Both the position numbers and the translations under genes were made by a program. The notes beneath the pieces are model-generated. The model had not been told where the DNA came from, ran no database searches, and was given only the letters and a program-made list of their open reading frames with translations. A DNA stretch of 64,000 nt from Qipengyuania sp. S6317L1 (GTDB lineage Bacteria > Pseudomonadota > Alphaproteobacteria > Sphingomonadales > Sphingomonadaceae): contig NZ_JALKAJ010000002.1 of assembly GCF_023015615.1 (NCBI RefSeq), positions 372,001 through 436,000 on the forward strand. Direction: 5' to 3'. This document shows positions 17,989 through 26,431 of the stretch, piece by piece (the stretch's first letter is position 1; each line of letters starts with the position of its first letter).

Positions 17989-18231
17989 TTAGGTGAGGTG
18001 CTTTGACACCGCAGCAGTCATTTTGAACATCGAGATCTGGTCTTTGCCGATCACCGCGCCAAGCTTGGCATCGGGATTGATCTGACGCTTGTCCTTGGAA
18101 TCCTGAAGGTCGTTAGCCTTGATGTATTCCCAGACTTTCGAAGTCACTTGAGCACGGGTCATTGGACCCTTGCCGACCACGGCTTCGAGGTCGTCAGAAA
18201 GCTGAACGGGTTTTTGCAGTGCGTTTGCCAT
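17989..18231 (-). CDS. Stand-alone SWIB/MDM2-domain protein
   Basis: This 80-residue protein consists almost wholly of one SWIB domain. The PVQLSDDLEAVVGKGPMTRAQ start, WEYIKANDLQD, the KDKRQINPDAKLGAVIGKD core and a final FKMTAAVSKHL helix are all visible. SWIB domains are best known in eukaryotic SWI/SNF complexes; in bacteria they occur in chlamydiae (fused to topoisomerase) and scattered proteobacteria. A nucleoid or transcription-linked role is inferred, not shown. It has a strong AGGGAGAT ribosome site and its own terminator, and lies 28 bp after the PEBP gene. Confidence 0.88.
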   Translation of the reverse strand: MANALQKPVQLSDDLEAVVGKGPMTRAQVTSKVWEYIKANDLQDSKDKRQINPDAKLGAVIGKDQISMFKMTAAVSKHLT

Positions 18232-18259
18232 GGATTATCTCCCTTTGTGGTATGGCAGT

Positions 18260-18853
18260 TTATTCTAGATCGAAGTCATCATCGAAATCGGCATCCGCTG
18301 CTTCAACCCCTGTGAAGGGAGCATAAAGCACCGCACAACCGGTCACAAATCCTTCTATTGCTTTGATTATTTCATCACGGCTAGCCCCTGGCATCGCTGT
18401 CAAAGGCAAGTCTGTGGAGAAAATTTGAAAGACGTAATGGCGTGTCTCACCGATCGCAGGATCAGGCAAAAGCCACTCGGAATTGCCAACCGCATTCTTA
18501 CCAGCGCGCGGCGGCACCTCGCCTTCAAGAAGTTTGCCCTTTTGTCCCGGCAAACCCCAAATGACCCATTGGCACGCAGGCGTATCGCCATCGCTCGAGG
18601 CTTCCTCGACGATGATCACCACTTCCTGCGATCCGGGAGGAGGCGCGGTCCACTCAAGAGGGGGCGCAACGGCGTCCTCTTCCACAGCGGTAAAACAGGG
18701 ATCGAGTTCTTCGCCGCTAACGAAAGCCGGGCTCCAGATCCTGAATCCGCCTTTGCCAAGCGTCTTGGCATTGCCAAGCTTGGCAATGGCAAGTCCAGTA
18801 TGACGCGCAGCCTCAGGCAGGCTGTCGTTGAGCCAGTCAGGTATATTAGCCAT
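18260..18853 (-). CDS. PEBP / YbhB-YbcL family protein
   Basis: This 197-residue protein resembles phosphatidylethanolamine-binding (Raf-kinase-inhibitor-like) proteins. The family signature region reads SPAFVSGEELDPCFTAVEED followed by PPLEWTAPPPGS. The ligand-pocket part includes WVIWGLP and RHYVFQIFSTDLPL. No signal peptide is seen, so it is cytoplasmic. The C-terminus is strongly acidic (EAADADFDDDFDLE), which is not usual for YbhB. Co-directional with the SWIB gene, and probably co-transcribed with it. Confidence 0.85.
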   Translation of the reverse strand: MANIPDWLNDSLPEAARHTGLAIAKLGNAKTLGKGGFRIWSPAFVSGEELDPCFTAVEEDAVAPPLEWTAPPPGSQEVVIIVEEASSDGDTPACQWVIWGLPGQKGKLLEGEVPPRAGKNAVGNSEWLLPDPAIGETRHYVFQIFSTDLPLTAMPGASRDEIIKAIEGFVTGCAVLYAPFTGVEAADADFDDDFDLE

Positions 18854-19111
18854 GATTCTGTCTTTCCATGTCTATGGTGCTAGTCGGTAGGAGGGGGCAA
18901 AACGAGGGAGCACACGGCGATTTGCCCGAGTTTCTGAGGAAAACTTGATAATTTCCCCAGGGAAACCCCTCCGGAACCGACAAATCTGGCAAATTTGCCC
19001 CCTATTCTCAATCTTCGGGCCTCTCTTGCCCCTGTCGTATGATCTGTGCATGAATGCTTTTGGCTTGGGGTTAGAGTGAAAAATACAAGGTTTCCGGAGT
19101 CGCATTTTCCT
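18854..19111. other. Divergent intergenic region
   Basis: This 258-bp region lies between the PEBP gene (minus) and the S41 protease (plus). It is T-rich on the right side and holds the short near-repeat GACAAATCTGGCAAATTTGCC. Both promoters should lie here; none could be assigned with confidence. Confidence 0.4.
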
Positions 19112-20578
19112 ATGAGTTTCAGTCCTTCTGTCGCCGGGCGAACTGCCCTGTCTGCCACTTTGGCGCTGGCGCTTGCCGCTTGCGGTGGTGGCGGCAGCAG
19201 CGCGCCACCCGTCGCCGGACCGTCTCCGGCGCCTTCGCCGTCACCTGCACCAGTCGCATGTGCAGTCTCTGAGCAGATCGAGTTCGCCGATAACGTCCTG
19301 AGCGACTGGTATCTGTTCCCCGATCTTCTCGACAACACGGTCAATCAGGCAAGTTTCGCCACCGTCCAATCCTATCTTGATGCCCGTGTGGCGCCTGCCC
19401 GCGCGGCGAACCGCGATCAGGGCTTTACCTTTGCAACGTCGATTGCCGAAGAAAATGCGTTGATCAATTCCGGCGCGAGCGCCGGCTTTGGTATCCGGCT
19501 CAGTTTCGATTTCGACAACAATCGCATCTTCATTCTTGAAGCTTTCGAAAATGCGCCCGGTTTTCAGGCAGGGATTGATCGCGGCACCGAAATTCTCGCT
19601 ATCGGCACCGATAGCTCCAACCTCGAAACAGTCAGCTCTTTGATGGCAGCTGGCGGCGCACAGGCCGTAATCGACGCGCTCGGGCCGCTAGATGCAGGGG
19701 TGACCCGTGTTCTTCGTTTTGCGCAGGCCAATGGCACAGTCATCGAGGCCAGCGTTGCCAAGGCCGCATTCTCGCTCGATCCCGTATCGGACCGCTACGG
19801 CGCGCTGATTTTGCAGGATGCGGGCCGCAACGTGGGCTATCTCAACCTGCGCACTTTCATCGTAGGCGGAGCCAGCAACCAATTGCGCGACGCCTTCCAG
19901 CTGTTTGCCTCCAATAATGTAAGCGAGCTTATCCTCGACTTTCGCTACAATGGCGGCGGGCTTGTCGAAAATGCCGAGACACTGGGCGACCTTATGGGCC
20001 GCAACAATGTCAGCAATCTGTTCAGCGAAACCCTTGTCCGGCCTGAGCGGGTGCAAGACCTTCAGGATCAGGGTTTTGTTTTCCTGCGAAACTTCAGAAG
20101 CGAGGTAAACGCCCTTCAACCGGAAGGACTGGTGCTGATCGGGACCGAAAGCACCGCCTCGGCCAGTGAGCTAGTGACCAACGCGATGCTCCCCTATGTT
20201 GCGCCGGAACGTGTGGCACTTGTCGGGACCAACACATCAGGCAAACCGGTGGGACAATTCGCCTTCGATCTTGCCTCGTGCGATCTGCGCGTTCGTGCCG
20301 TCACCTTCCGAACGGTCAACGCCGATGGCGATGGCGAATATTTCGACGGCCTCGCGGGCGTTATGCCCAACACTTGTCGTGCCCAGGATGACTTCACAAA
20401 GCCACTTGGCGATCCGACCGAAGCCTCCATCGCCACCGCGCTCGATTTTCTTGGCGGACGCAGTTGCACTGCCATCAGCGGTCAAAAAGGCCAGATCGCC
20501 CAGCGGTCCATCGCTCCCAAAATGGTGATGCCGCAAGAACCCCGGGCAGCGCAGTATCAGATACCGGGCCTGTTCTAG
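19112..20578 (+). CDS. S41-family peptidase lipoprotein
   Basis: This is a 488-residue C-terminal-processing-peptidase-like protein. The signal peptide ends in lipobox LALAAC, with a Gly/Ser/Pro linker to about residue 50. A PDZ-like region follows (GFGIRLSFDFDNNRIFILEAF, with APGFQAGIDRGTEILAI). The S41 core includes VGYLNLRTFI and LDFRYNGGGLVENAE. The nucleophile is in GTESTASASELVTNAM and the basic partner is probably downstream in NTSGKPVG. It is likely periplasmic, on the outer-membrane face. An upstream in-frame start adds 22 residues that break the signal peptide and is rejected. Confidence 0.9.
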   Translation: MSFSPSVAGRTALSATLALALAACGGGGSSAPPVAGPSPAPSPSPAPVACAVSEQIEFADNVLSDWYLFPDLLDNTVNQASFATVQSYLDARVAPARAANRDQGFTFATSIAEENALINSGASAGFGIRLSFDFDNNRIFILEAFENAPGFQAGIDRGTEILAIGTDSSNLETVSSLMAAGGAQAVIDALGPLDAGVTRVLRFAQANGTVIEASVAKAAFSLDPVSDRYGALILQDAGRNVGYLNLRTFIVGGASNQLRDAFQLFASNNVSELILDFRYNGGGLVENAETLGDLMGRNNVSNLFSETLVRPERVQDLQDQGFVFLRNFRSEVNALQPEGLVLIGTESTASASELVTNAMLPYVAPERVALVGTNTSGKPVGQFAFDLASCDLRVRAVTFRTVNADGDGEYFDGLAGVMPNTCRAQDDFTKPLGDPTEASIATALDFLGGRSCTAISGQKGQIAQRSIAPKMVMPQEPRAAQYQIPGLF

Positions 20579-20611
20579 GTTGCGAATGCGTGCTGGCGCC
20601 CTCAGCAAAGA

Positions 20612-21070
20612 TCAGGGCACATTCTCGCCTTCAGCAAAGGGCTGCGTGTCCGTGTGCGCGCAGCCGAACAAGGTCACCTCATCCAATTGCAGGGTCGCGG
20701 TAAAGGGATATATCCGATCGCTCATCGCGTCGCTGCAATCACCCGGCGTTAGCGCAAGTGTTACCGGCGCCCCTGCCCATTCGCCGGAGAAACCAAGGCC
20801 ATTATTGCCAGCAAACCGGGAGACAGGAAACGTCTCTCCTTCCGGTAGTTCAGGCGACGAATAACGGGCCTCATAACTTGACCCTGACGGGGTGATGGAA
20901 AGTCCCCAGAAAGGCTCTGTCCCGCCGACGGTTATCTGTGCGTTCTGGGCGATTCCATCGAACGGGGTGGAATCGCGCGATATTTCGCCGGGGGTCTCAT
21001 CGCATCCGGCGGTTAGCAACACTGCTGCGGCCAAGGGCGGCAGATACAAGAAGGGGGCGAGCAATTTCAT
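20612..21070 (-). CDS. Predicted lipoprotein, COG3650-like
   Basis: This 152-residue exported protein has a signal peptide and lipobox (LLTAGC). The mature part contains GGTEPFWGLSI and later CSDAMSDRIYPFTATL, signatures of a family of small bacterial envelope proteins of uncharacterised function (COG3650 type). I choose the ATG at 21070, which begins the signal peptide; an upstream in-frame start would add 17 residues. It is convergent with the S41 protease and 60 bp from the fasciclin gene. Confidence 0.75.
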   Translation of the reverse strand: MKLLAPFLYLPPLAAAVLLTAGCDETPGEISRDSTPFDGIAQNAQITVGGTEPFWGLSITPSGSSYEARYSSPELPEGETFPVSRFAGNNGLGFSGEWAGAPVTLALTPGDCSDAMSDRIYPFTATLQLDEVTLFGCAHTDTQPFAEGENVP

Positions 21071-21130
21071 GCCCGCCCCCTTAACACTGTCTGCGAAGAA
21101 CAGGAACCTGTCCGCAGTCAAGGCTTGCTA

Positions 21131-21703
21131 TCAGCCTGGCATCAGCACCGTGTCGATTACGTGGATCAGGCCGTTTGATGCCTCGACATCGGTCGCGGTC
21201 ACGGTTGCGGTGCCGCCGGTTGCGTCGGTCAGTACGACTGCGCCATCTACGACTGTTGCGGTAAGCGTGCCGCCACCAACGGTTGTGACGGTGTAGCCTT
21301 CTTCACCTGCCTGCTCGATAGCGGCGGTCAGGGTTGAGGCATTAACAGCGCCCTCGACCACATGATAGGTCAGGATGCTGGTCAGCGTGTCGGTGTCTTC
21401 TGTGGTCAGCGTTTCGACCGTGCCCTCTGGCAACTTGCCAAACGCATCATTGGTCGGTGCAAACACGGTGTAGGGACCTGTGCCCGACAGAGTTGCACCA
21501 AGGTCAGCTGCGTTTACGGCTGCGACAAGCGTCGAGAAGGTTTCATCGCCGGCCGCAACATCGACAATCGTGTTGGTCGGCTCTGCTTCTGCCATCATTT
21601 CTGCATCTTCAGCAGGCGCAGTTTCTTCGCCGGCGCATGCGGCGAGTGCCAGCACGCTCACAGCGGCAAAGGTATTCGTAAGGGTTTTCTTCAGGGTATT
21701 CAT
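21131..21703 (-). CDS. Fasciclin (FAS1) domain lipoprotein
   Basis: This 190-residue protein has a lipobox (LALAAC, Cys23), a short acidic linker (EETAPAEDAEMMAEAEP) and one FAS1 domain. The two FAS1 conserved segments are visible: YTVFAPTNDAF near residue 88 and ILTYHVVEG about 30 residues later, plus the closing SNGLIHVIDTVLMP. FAS1 domains mediate adhesion or matrix contact; here a surface role is inferred. The domain is very Thr-rich. Expressed away from the photolyase-like gene. Confidence 0.92.
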   Translation of the reverse strand: MNTLKKTLTNTFAAVSVLALAACAGEETAPAEDAEMMAEAEPTNTIVDVAAGDETFSTLVAAVNAADLGATLSGTGPYTVFAPTNDAFGKLPEGTVETLTTEDTDTLTSILTYHVVEGAVNASTLTAAIEQAGEEGYTVTTVGGGTLTATVVDGAVVLTDATGGTATVTATDVEASNGLIHVIDTVLMPG

Positions 21704-21883
21704 AACGGGGGTTAGTCCTTTGTTTTGCAGCCGGGGGGGCTGCGATTTACCGTTCGGCCCTTGGGTTCATACCGGCGGGCCAACTGGGAACTTCGTCAAC
21801 TCGCAAGAGTATGGAAGTCTCAGCTGTACCTACGCAGAGCCCCTGCAGTTGGATCCAATTTTTCTTTGCCGGATGACCAACCA

Positions 21884-23110
21884 ATGACTTTTTTCCCGAC
21901 GCGCGCCGCTGGACTAGAGCGCCTTCACGAATTCGCGCAATCTGCTGGCGATGCCTATGCCAGGAACCGCAACTTTGACGATGGCATGTCGGAAAAGGGC
22001 TTTCGCACAAATATCTCGCAACTATCCCCCTGGCTTCACGCAGGGCTCTTGAGCGAAACCGAAGTGCTCGAGGCGGTTCTTGCGGCTCACGGACCCAAAT
22101 CGGCGGAAAGCTTCATCTCCGAGGTGTTCTGGCGCGTCTATTTCAAAGGCTATCTTGAACAGCGCCCGACCATCTGGCGAAGCTTTACCGAGGGCCGCGA
22201 TGCTGCGTTTGCAAAGGTCGATAACAATTCGGGCCTGGCCAAAGCTTATGGTGTGGCGACCGAAGGGCGCACCGGAATTGCCGCTTTCGACCACTGGGCG
22301 CGCGAGCTTGTTGAAACGGGCTACCTTCACAATCACGCCCGCATGTGGTTTGCGAGCATCTGGATTTTCACGCTGAAGCTTGACTGGGAGCTGGGGGCTG
22401 ACTTTTTCCTTCGGCATCTTGCCGATGGCGATGCTGCGTCCAACACGCTGTCCTGGCGCTGGGTCGCAGGTCTTCACACGGCGGGAAAAACATATCTCGC
22501 AACCGCCAGCAATATCGCCCGCTTTACCGAACGCCGCCCCGATGGCCCTCTTTCAGCAGAAGGGCTTGCCGAGGAGGCAGAGCCTTTGACCGAGCCGCAA
22601 GAACACTCGCGCTCAATGCCACCGCTTCCGAAAAACGCCCCGCTGCCCGAACCCTATGCCCTTCTCCTCCATGATGAAGCAGCGAGCCACGAACCGCTTG
22701 GGATCGACATCGCCCCCTCGCTCATCATATCCGCGCCTCGCCCCGAAGCCCGCAGCCCAGGCGAAATTGGCAAAATCGCGCAAGAATTCGCTCGGGATGC
22801 CACTCAAATGGGCGCAAATGCGGCCAGCGATGCCTTTGGCTGTTCGGTTACACAGTGGACGGCGGGAGAGGCAATTGCCGACATTCTTTCAAACGCGGGA
22901 ATTGAGAATGTCGTCACCGCCTATCTGCCCATGGGTTGGACAAAAGACGTGCTATGGCCAGAACTTGGCGAGTTGGAGGCCGATGGCCGTCTCACCCAGA
23001 TTGTCTGCGACCTGGACCGTTCAACCTGGCCCCATGCCAGAGCCGGCTTCTTTCGCGTGAAAAAAGCCATCCCCGACGTGCTAGGTGAGCTTGGTCTGGC
23101 AGGGGGATAG
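21884..23110 (+). CDS. Photolyase-like FAD-domain protein with a C-terminal alpha/beta extension
   Basis: This 408-residue protein begins directly with the helical FAD-binding domain of the cryptochrome/photolyase family. Residues 42-90 carry NISQLSPWLHAGLLSE and ISEVFWRVYFKGYLE; residues 128-195 carry GRTGIAAFDHWARELVETGY, HNHARMWFAS, LDWELGADFF and DGDAASNTLSWRWVAG. The antenna domain normally N-terminal is absent. Instead, residues about 260-408 look alpha/beta-rich (YALLLHDEAAS, LIISAPRPEA, ENVVTAYLPMGWTKD, AGFFRVKKAIPDVL). That could be the antenna-type domain moved to the other end. Role (DNA repair, light sensing or redox) is unknown. Confidence 0.8.
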   Translation: MTFFPTRAAGLERLHEFAQSAGDAYARNRNFDDGMSEKGFRTNISQLSPWLHAGLLSETEVLEAVLAAHGPKSAESFISEVFWRVYFKGYLEQRPTIWRSFTEGRDAAFAKVDNNSGLAKAYGVATEGRTGIAAFDHWARELVETGYLHNHARMWFASIWIFTLKLDWELGADFFLRHLADGDAASNTLSWRWVAGLHTAGKTYLATASNIARFTERRPDGPLSAEGLAEEAEPLTEPQEHSRSMPPLPKNAPLPEPYALLLHDEAASHEPLGIDIAPSLIISAPRPEARSPGEIGKIAQEFARDATQMGANAASDAFGCSVTQWTAGEAIADILSNAGIENVVTAYLPMGWTKDVLWPELGELEADGRLTQIVCDLDRSTWPHARAGFFRVKKAIPDVLGELGLAGG

Positions 23111-23137
23111 CCCCGCCAGACAAACATCGCTCAAGTT

Positions 23138-23482
23138 TTACATCGCTTTTTCAGGGCGCGCGTCGTGCTTGTGACGCTCTTCCTTGCCGAACAGACGCTC
23201 AAGCCGCTGTACCAGCGTATTGGCGGCCTTGCGCGCCGCATCATCGACCTTGTCAGCCTTGCCGGTCACGCCAATCGGGCGCCCGCCGCGTGGCCGCGCC
23301 TCAATCGTGCAGTGCTTGTCATCCGCACCATGCTTCGAGCCATTGACGTCGCTCACATGCACTTCGATGCGGGTCAAACGCTCCTCAAAACGCGCAAGCT
23401 TCTCTCGCATCATTTCCTCAATTCGCTGAGCCACGTTGTCGGTTCCCATGACAGAGCTGTCGGAGTTGAATTGAAATTGCAT
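23138..23482 (-). CDS. HPF/RaiA-family ribosome-associated protein
   Basis: This 114-residue protein corresponds to the N-terminal domain of hibernation-promoting factors, which bind the 30S decoding region in stationary phase. Visible features are EEMMREKLARFEERLTRIEV, a strand HCTIEARPRGGRPIGVTG, and KVDDAARKAANTLVQRLERL. It lacks the dimerising C-terminal domain of long HPF. The sequence is more divergent than true HPF, with a His/Lys-rich tail (EERHKHDARPEKAM). Convergent with the photolyase-like gene. Confidence 0.75.
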   Translation of the reverse strand: MQFQFNSDSSVMGTDNVAQRIEEMMREKLARFEERLTRIEVHVSDVNGSKHGADDKHCTIEARPRGGRPIGVTGKADKVDDAARKAANTLVQRLERLFGKEERHKHDARPEKAM

Positions 23483-23770
23483 ATGCGCTTCTCCTTTTTA
23501 TTGCATCAATCTGCCTGATCAATGTGGCGATTGATGGGCCAAATTTAACCCCCCTTGTGCAAGTTGTAAGCTAGCGAAGGATGCGTAGAGGCCCGGCCAT
23601 TGGCGTAAAGCACGAACGAACGGCCCCTCGCGCCGTATTGGCGCGGGATGATTGGTCGAAGCGGCGATGGATTTATGCGTCCTCGGGTCATCTGCGATGG
23701 GAAGGCAGATAGTGCCCCCTTGAGGTAAGGCATTGAACGATTGCGGGATTTGAGGGCCGCGCAAGGTACC
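23483..23770. other. Non-coding gap
   Basis: A 288-bp stretch between the HPF-like gene and the end of the 330-residue unknown gene. It should hold the HPF promoter. I see no convincing coding frame, terminator or repeat in it. Confidence 0.4.
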
Positions 23771-24763
23771 TCAGGCACCTGCCAATGCCGGCTCGTGAAA
23801 CGCGCCGTGATCGACCACATCAAGCGCCGCCAATTGTGCCGCTGATGATGTAATGATTTGCGAGGGCTGCCCACCGGCCTTATCCACCTCAACCGCGACT
23901 GCCCGCTCAAGCGATTGGGAAAGCGGCGACGGGATCCGCACCAGCGCGAGAAGCGCGTTGATCTCTGCGCTGCTGATGCTTGCGACTTCCTGCAATGTCG
24001 CGCGCATCTCGATCACCGGATTGACCAGATCGCGCAGAGCATCGCCAGTGTTCACACAGTGGCAGTCGAGTTCTGCACCAAACAGCCCGTTGATCTCATC
24101 CAATGCTTTGGCCGCCGCGTTCATAAAGTGCTGTTTGGCGTTTTCGACGTGATAAAGATCGCGAAGGTGCAGTTCGGTCCAGCTCTTGTCCCCCGCCTTT
24201 GCCGCGGCGCGCGCATGGTCGATGATATCGCTTTCTGCTGTCGAAAGCCGCTCAACTTCGGCAATGGCCGACAGATAACGCAGCGCGCCGGGATCGAGGT
24301 CTGCGGGAAGCGCGAGTTTGCGCATCGGCAGGGCGGCAACATGTTTCTTGTAATCGGTGATCTTGGGGTCAATCCCGCCAACAACCGTTGTCGCCCCTGC
24401 TTGGGTCAGGACCAATGCACCTGCGACAAGAACGCTGCCCGTGATGGCAACAAGGCCTGCCTTGGCGGTTCCGGTTGCAGTGGACGGCAAAACCGCGCTG
24501 ACCGCGAGACCGCCCACCATCGCCGCTGCGAGTATGGAAAGACCGCAAGATGCCATCGCCGTGCCACAGGCAACCTTGTTCCAGTCAATTGTCAGGTCAG
24601 CCAGATCAAGCCCGGCAAAGTCGGGCACATTGCCGCCGCCGCCAATCGCAGTCACACTCGGGCTTTGACGCGGCGGGTTGCCACACTCACCGACCAGCCA
24701 CGGGCTTTCAGGCCCGGGGAGTTTTGCGAGTGGATTTCCTCCAAGCGGTCCTCTCCAAGGCAT
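23771..24763 (-). CDS. Membrane protein of unknown function
   Basis: This 330-residue product is not recognised. It opens with a Pro/Gly-rich segment containing Cys27 (LVGECGNPP), then two hydrophobic helices at about 65-92 (CGLSILAAAMVGGLAVSAVL) and about 103-127. The remaining 200 residues are predicted soluble and largely helical, with conserved-looking His and Cys (DLYHVENAKQHF, ELDCHCVNTGDALRDL). No signal peptide is obvious. It stands alone 234 bp downstream of the RidA fusion gene, with a CRP-like palindrome in that gap. Confidence 0.6.
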   Translation of the reverse strand: MPWRGPLGGNPLAKLPGPESPWLVGECGNPPRQSPSVTAIGGGGNVPDFAGLDLADLTIDWNKVACGTAMASCGLSILAAAMVGGLAVSAVLPSTATGTAKAGLVAITGSVLVAGALVLTQAGATTVVGGIDPKITDYKKHVAALPMRKLALPADLDPGALRYLSAIAEVERLSTAESDIIDHARAAAKAGDKSWTELHLRDLYHVENAKQHFMNAAAKALDEINGLFGAELDCHCVNTGDALRDLVNPVIEMRATLQEVASISSAEINALLALVRIPSPLSQSLERAVAVEVDKAGGQPSQIITSSAAQLAALDVVDHGAFHEPALAGA

Positions 24764-24902
24764 AAAGCGTGTTCCTCAAACTGGTGCGTGCATCGCCTTG
24801 AAAGCGAGCGAAACCGGCACTGACTATCGGCCGCAAGGGAGGCTGGGAAAGCCATATGGCCGCGAATTGAGAACAAATTTATCGCACCGCAACATAAGCC
24901 AA

Positions 24903-24918
24903 TGTGAAGTTAGTCACA
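24903..24918. promoter_or_regulatory. CRP/FNR-type palindrome
   Basis: TGTGA-N6-TCACA matches the CRP half-site consensus exactly. It overlaps a second dyad, GTCACA-N11-TGTGAC (24913-24935). It lies 140 bp upstream of the start of the 330-residue membrane protein gene and downstream of the RidA fusion, so it would regulate the former. Which regulator binds is unknown. Confidence 0.45.
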
Positions 24919-24997
24919 CTGTTACAACTTGTGACATGGGTGGCGCCGGATCGGAGTTTGCCGGTCGGCGATGAGTGCAGATCAGGCATAGGGCCGA

Positions 24998-25876
24998 CTA
25001 ACCGGCGGGGCCCTCAATATCGCCGCCATCGCACTCATCACTCGCTGCTTCGGCTGTCGCCGAGCACTCGCCCAGCGCCTCGAAATAGGTCTGCAAAGCC
25101 TGCGCATCGCCTTGCAGCGCTTTGCGAAGCTGTTTCTCCGCCTCGTCGGATGCCTCGCGCACAAGACCATCTGCCATGACATCGAGCCGGAAGAACTCTG
25201 CGCTCGCAATCGCATTGCCCAGGCCCAGTTCGGGGGGAAAGCTCTCCATCGCGGTCGCCGGAAAAGCGCCATCATCGAGAGCGTCGGCATGCAAGCGCCA
25301 GCGGCCCACGCACTGCGAGGCTTCTTTGCGGGTGTAGACACCGGTCTTGCGCGCTGCGCCGCTGCGCAAATGCTCAAGCGCCATGCCCCAAGGGATAGTG
25401 GGCTGCGAGCCGATGCGCGGGTTGTGCGCGGTGCACTCGATTTCGATTTTGGCACCAGCGGCAAGGTCCTTCACCGCCATGGTAGAGCGCACGGGATAGC
25501 GACCTTCTTGAAAGAACTTGGCGTACACCGCGTTGAACGCCCCAAAGTCGTCGATATCCGCCAGCCAAACGGTGCATTTGAACAGCGCATCGTGGGTGAG
25601 GCCATATAGCGCCAAAGTCTCCCCAATCCGCTCCATAGCCCGCCGCGTTTCAGCCTCGATGCCGGTTTCTTCGGTCTCGGTAATCCGCCGCGGAAGGCCG
25701 AGCTGCCCCGCAAGATAGAGCGTATCCCCCACCTGCACCGCCCGCGAAAACGGCGCGGAGGAGGCGGTGTTGGGGAGGAACTCGGGGGTGGTGGCTGGCG
25801 CTCCTTGCGCAAGGGCTGGCGCGGCGGCGAGCGCTAGGGTGAGGAGTGCGGTTAGGGTGGTGATTGGGTGGGGCAT
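24998..25876 (-). CDS. Exported RidA (YjgF/UK114) domain protein with C-terminal extension
   Basis: This 292-residue protein has a Sec signal peptide (TLTALLTLALAAAPALAQ). A RidA-fold domain spans about residues 27-150: PFSRAVQVGDTLYLAGQLG, the ETRRAMERIGETLALYGL helix, FKCTVWLADIDDFGAFNAVY, and a final RSTMAVKDLAAGAKIEIECTA. RidA enzymes deaminate reactive enamines in the cytoplasm, so export is unusual. Residues 155-292 form a second region not recognised, with three or more Cys (SQCVGRWRLHADAL, GECSATAEAASDECDGG). The Arg of the RidA active site is likely within YPVRSTM. Confidence 0.78.
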   Translation of the reverse strand: MPHPITTLTALLTLALAAAPALAQGAPATTPEFLPNTASSAPFSRAVQVGDTLYLAGQLGLPRRITETEETGIEAETRRAMERIGETLALYGLTHDALFKCTVWLADIDDFGAFNAVYAKFFQEGRYPVRSTMAVKDLAAGAKIEIECTAHNPRIGSQPTIPWGMALEHLRSGAARKTGVYTRKEASQCVGRWRLHADALDDGAFPATAMESFPPELGLGNAIASAEFFRLDVMADGLVREASDEAEKQLRKALQGDAQALQTYFEALGECSATAEAASDECDGGDIEGPAG

Positions 25877-25897
25877 GAAAATACGTCTCAACCAACT

Positions 25898-26431
25898 TCA
25901 AACATGAGGCTCATCTTGTTCGTATTCCTTCGCAAACAAAGCATGCACCCTCTTTATCACCATCAACAGAGTAAGCATGAAATGCGAATACAGGAACACA
26001 GCGAAAGCGGACTCGAATTGATTGCTTTCGTCAAATACCGAAGCGGCAAGAAACAGCGTCACAGATATGGCTGATAAGACAATCAAATAAGAGATGTTAG
26101 AGTTAGTTTCCGAAATCAATTTTCGACTTGCCTCTACCCGCTCTGCAACAAACGTCTCATCATATTCATCCCTAGCTGCCCTGCTTTTCGAAAAAATCCC
26201 AAACAGTGCAATCTGCACACTAAACAGTAGGGCGGAGAAAATTGAGAAGACAGCTATTGATTGGGAGAAAATCGAGTCTTCGAGCACCACAGGCGACCAA
26301 AATGCAAGGACTGCGAGCCCTACTGGTACGATATAAAAAACGAACAAGTCCGTGATCGAGATATATCCATTCCGCGCATTTCTAAGCGTCGACATGTGAT
26401 CAATCACGATACGGAATATATTGATCTTCAT
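25898..26431 (-). CDS. Four-helix membrane protein of an AT-rich two-gene cassette
   Basis: This 177-residue protein is not recognised. It has an N-terminal amphipathic start (MKINIFRIVIDHMSTLRNA) and hydrophobic helices at about 29-45, 55-78, 111-133 and 140-158. A charged cytosolic loop between helices 2 and 3 carries SRAARDEYDETFVAERVEAS. The start ATG overlaps the stop of the upstream gene (ATGA), so the two are translationally coupled. Base and codon use are clearly more AT-rich than in flanking genes, suggesting horizontal transfer. A small membrane protein coupled to a soluble partner is the layout of several toxin or phage-defence cassettes; that role is inference. Confidence 0.75.
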   Translation of the reverse strand: MKINIFRIVIDHMSTLRNARNGYISITDLFVFYIVPVGLAVLAFWSPVVLEDSIFSQSIAVFSIFSALLFSVQIALFGIFSKSRAARDEYDETFVAERVEASRKLISETNSNISYLIVLSAISVTLFLAASVFDESNQFESAFAVFLYSHFMLTLLMVIKRVHALFAKEYEQDEPHV

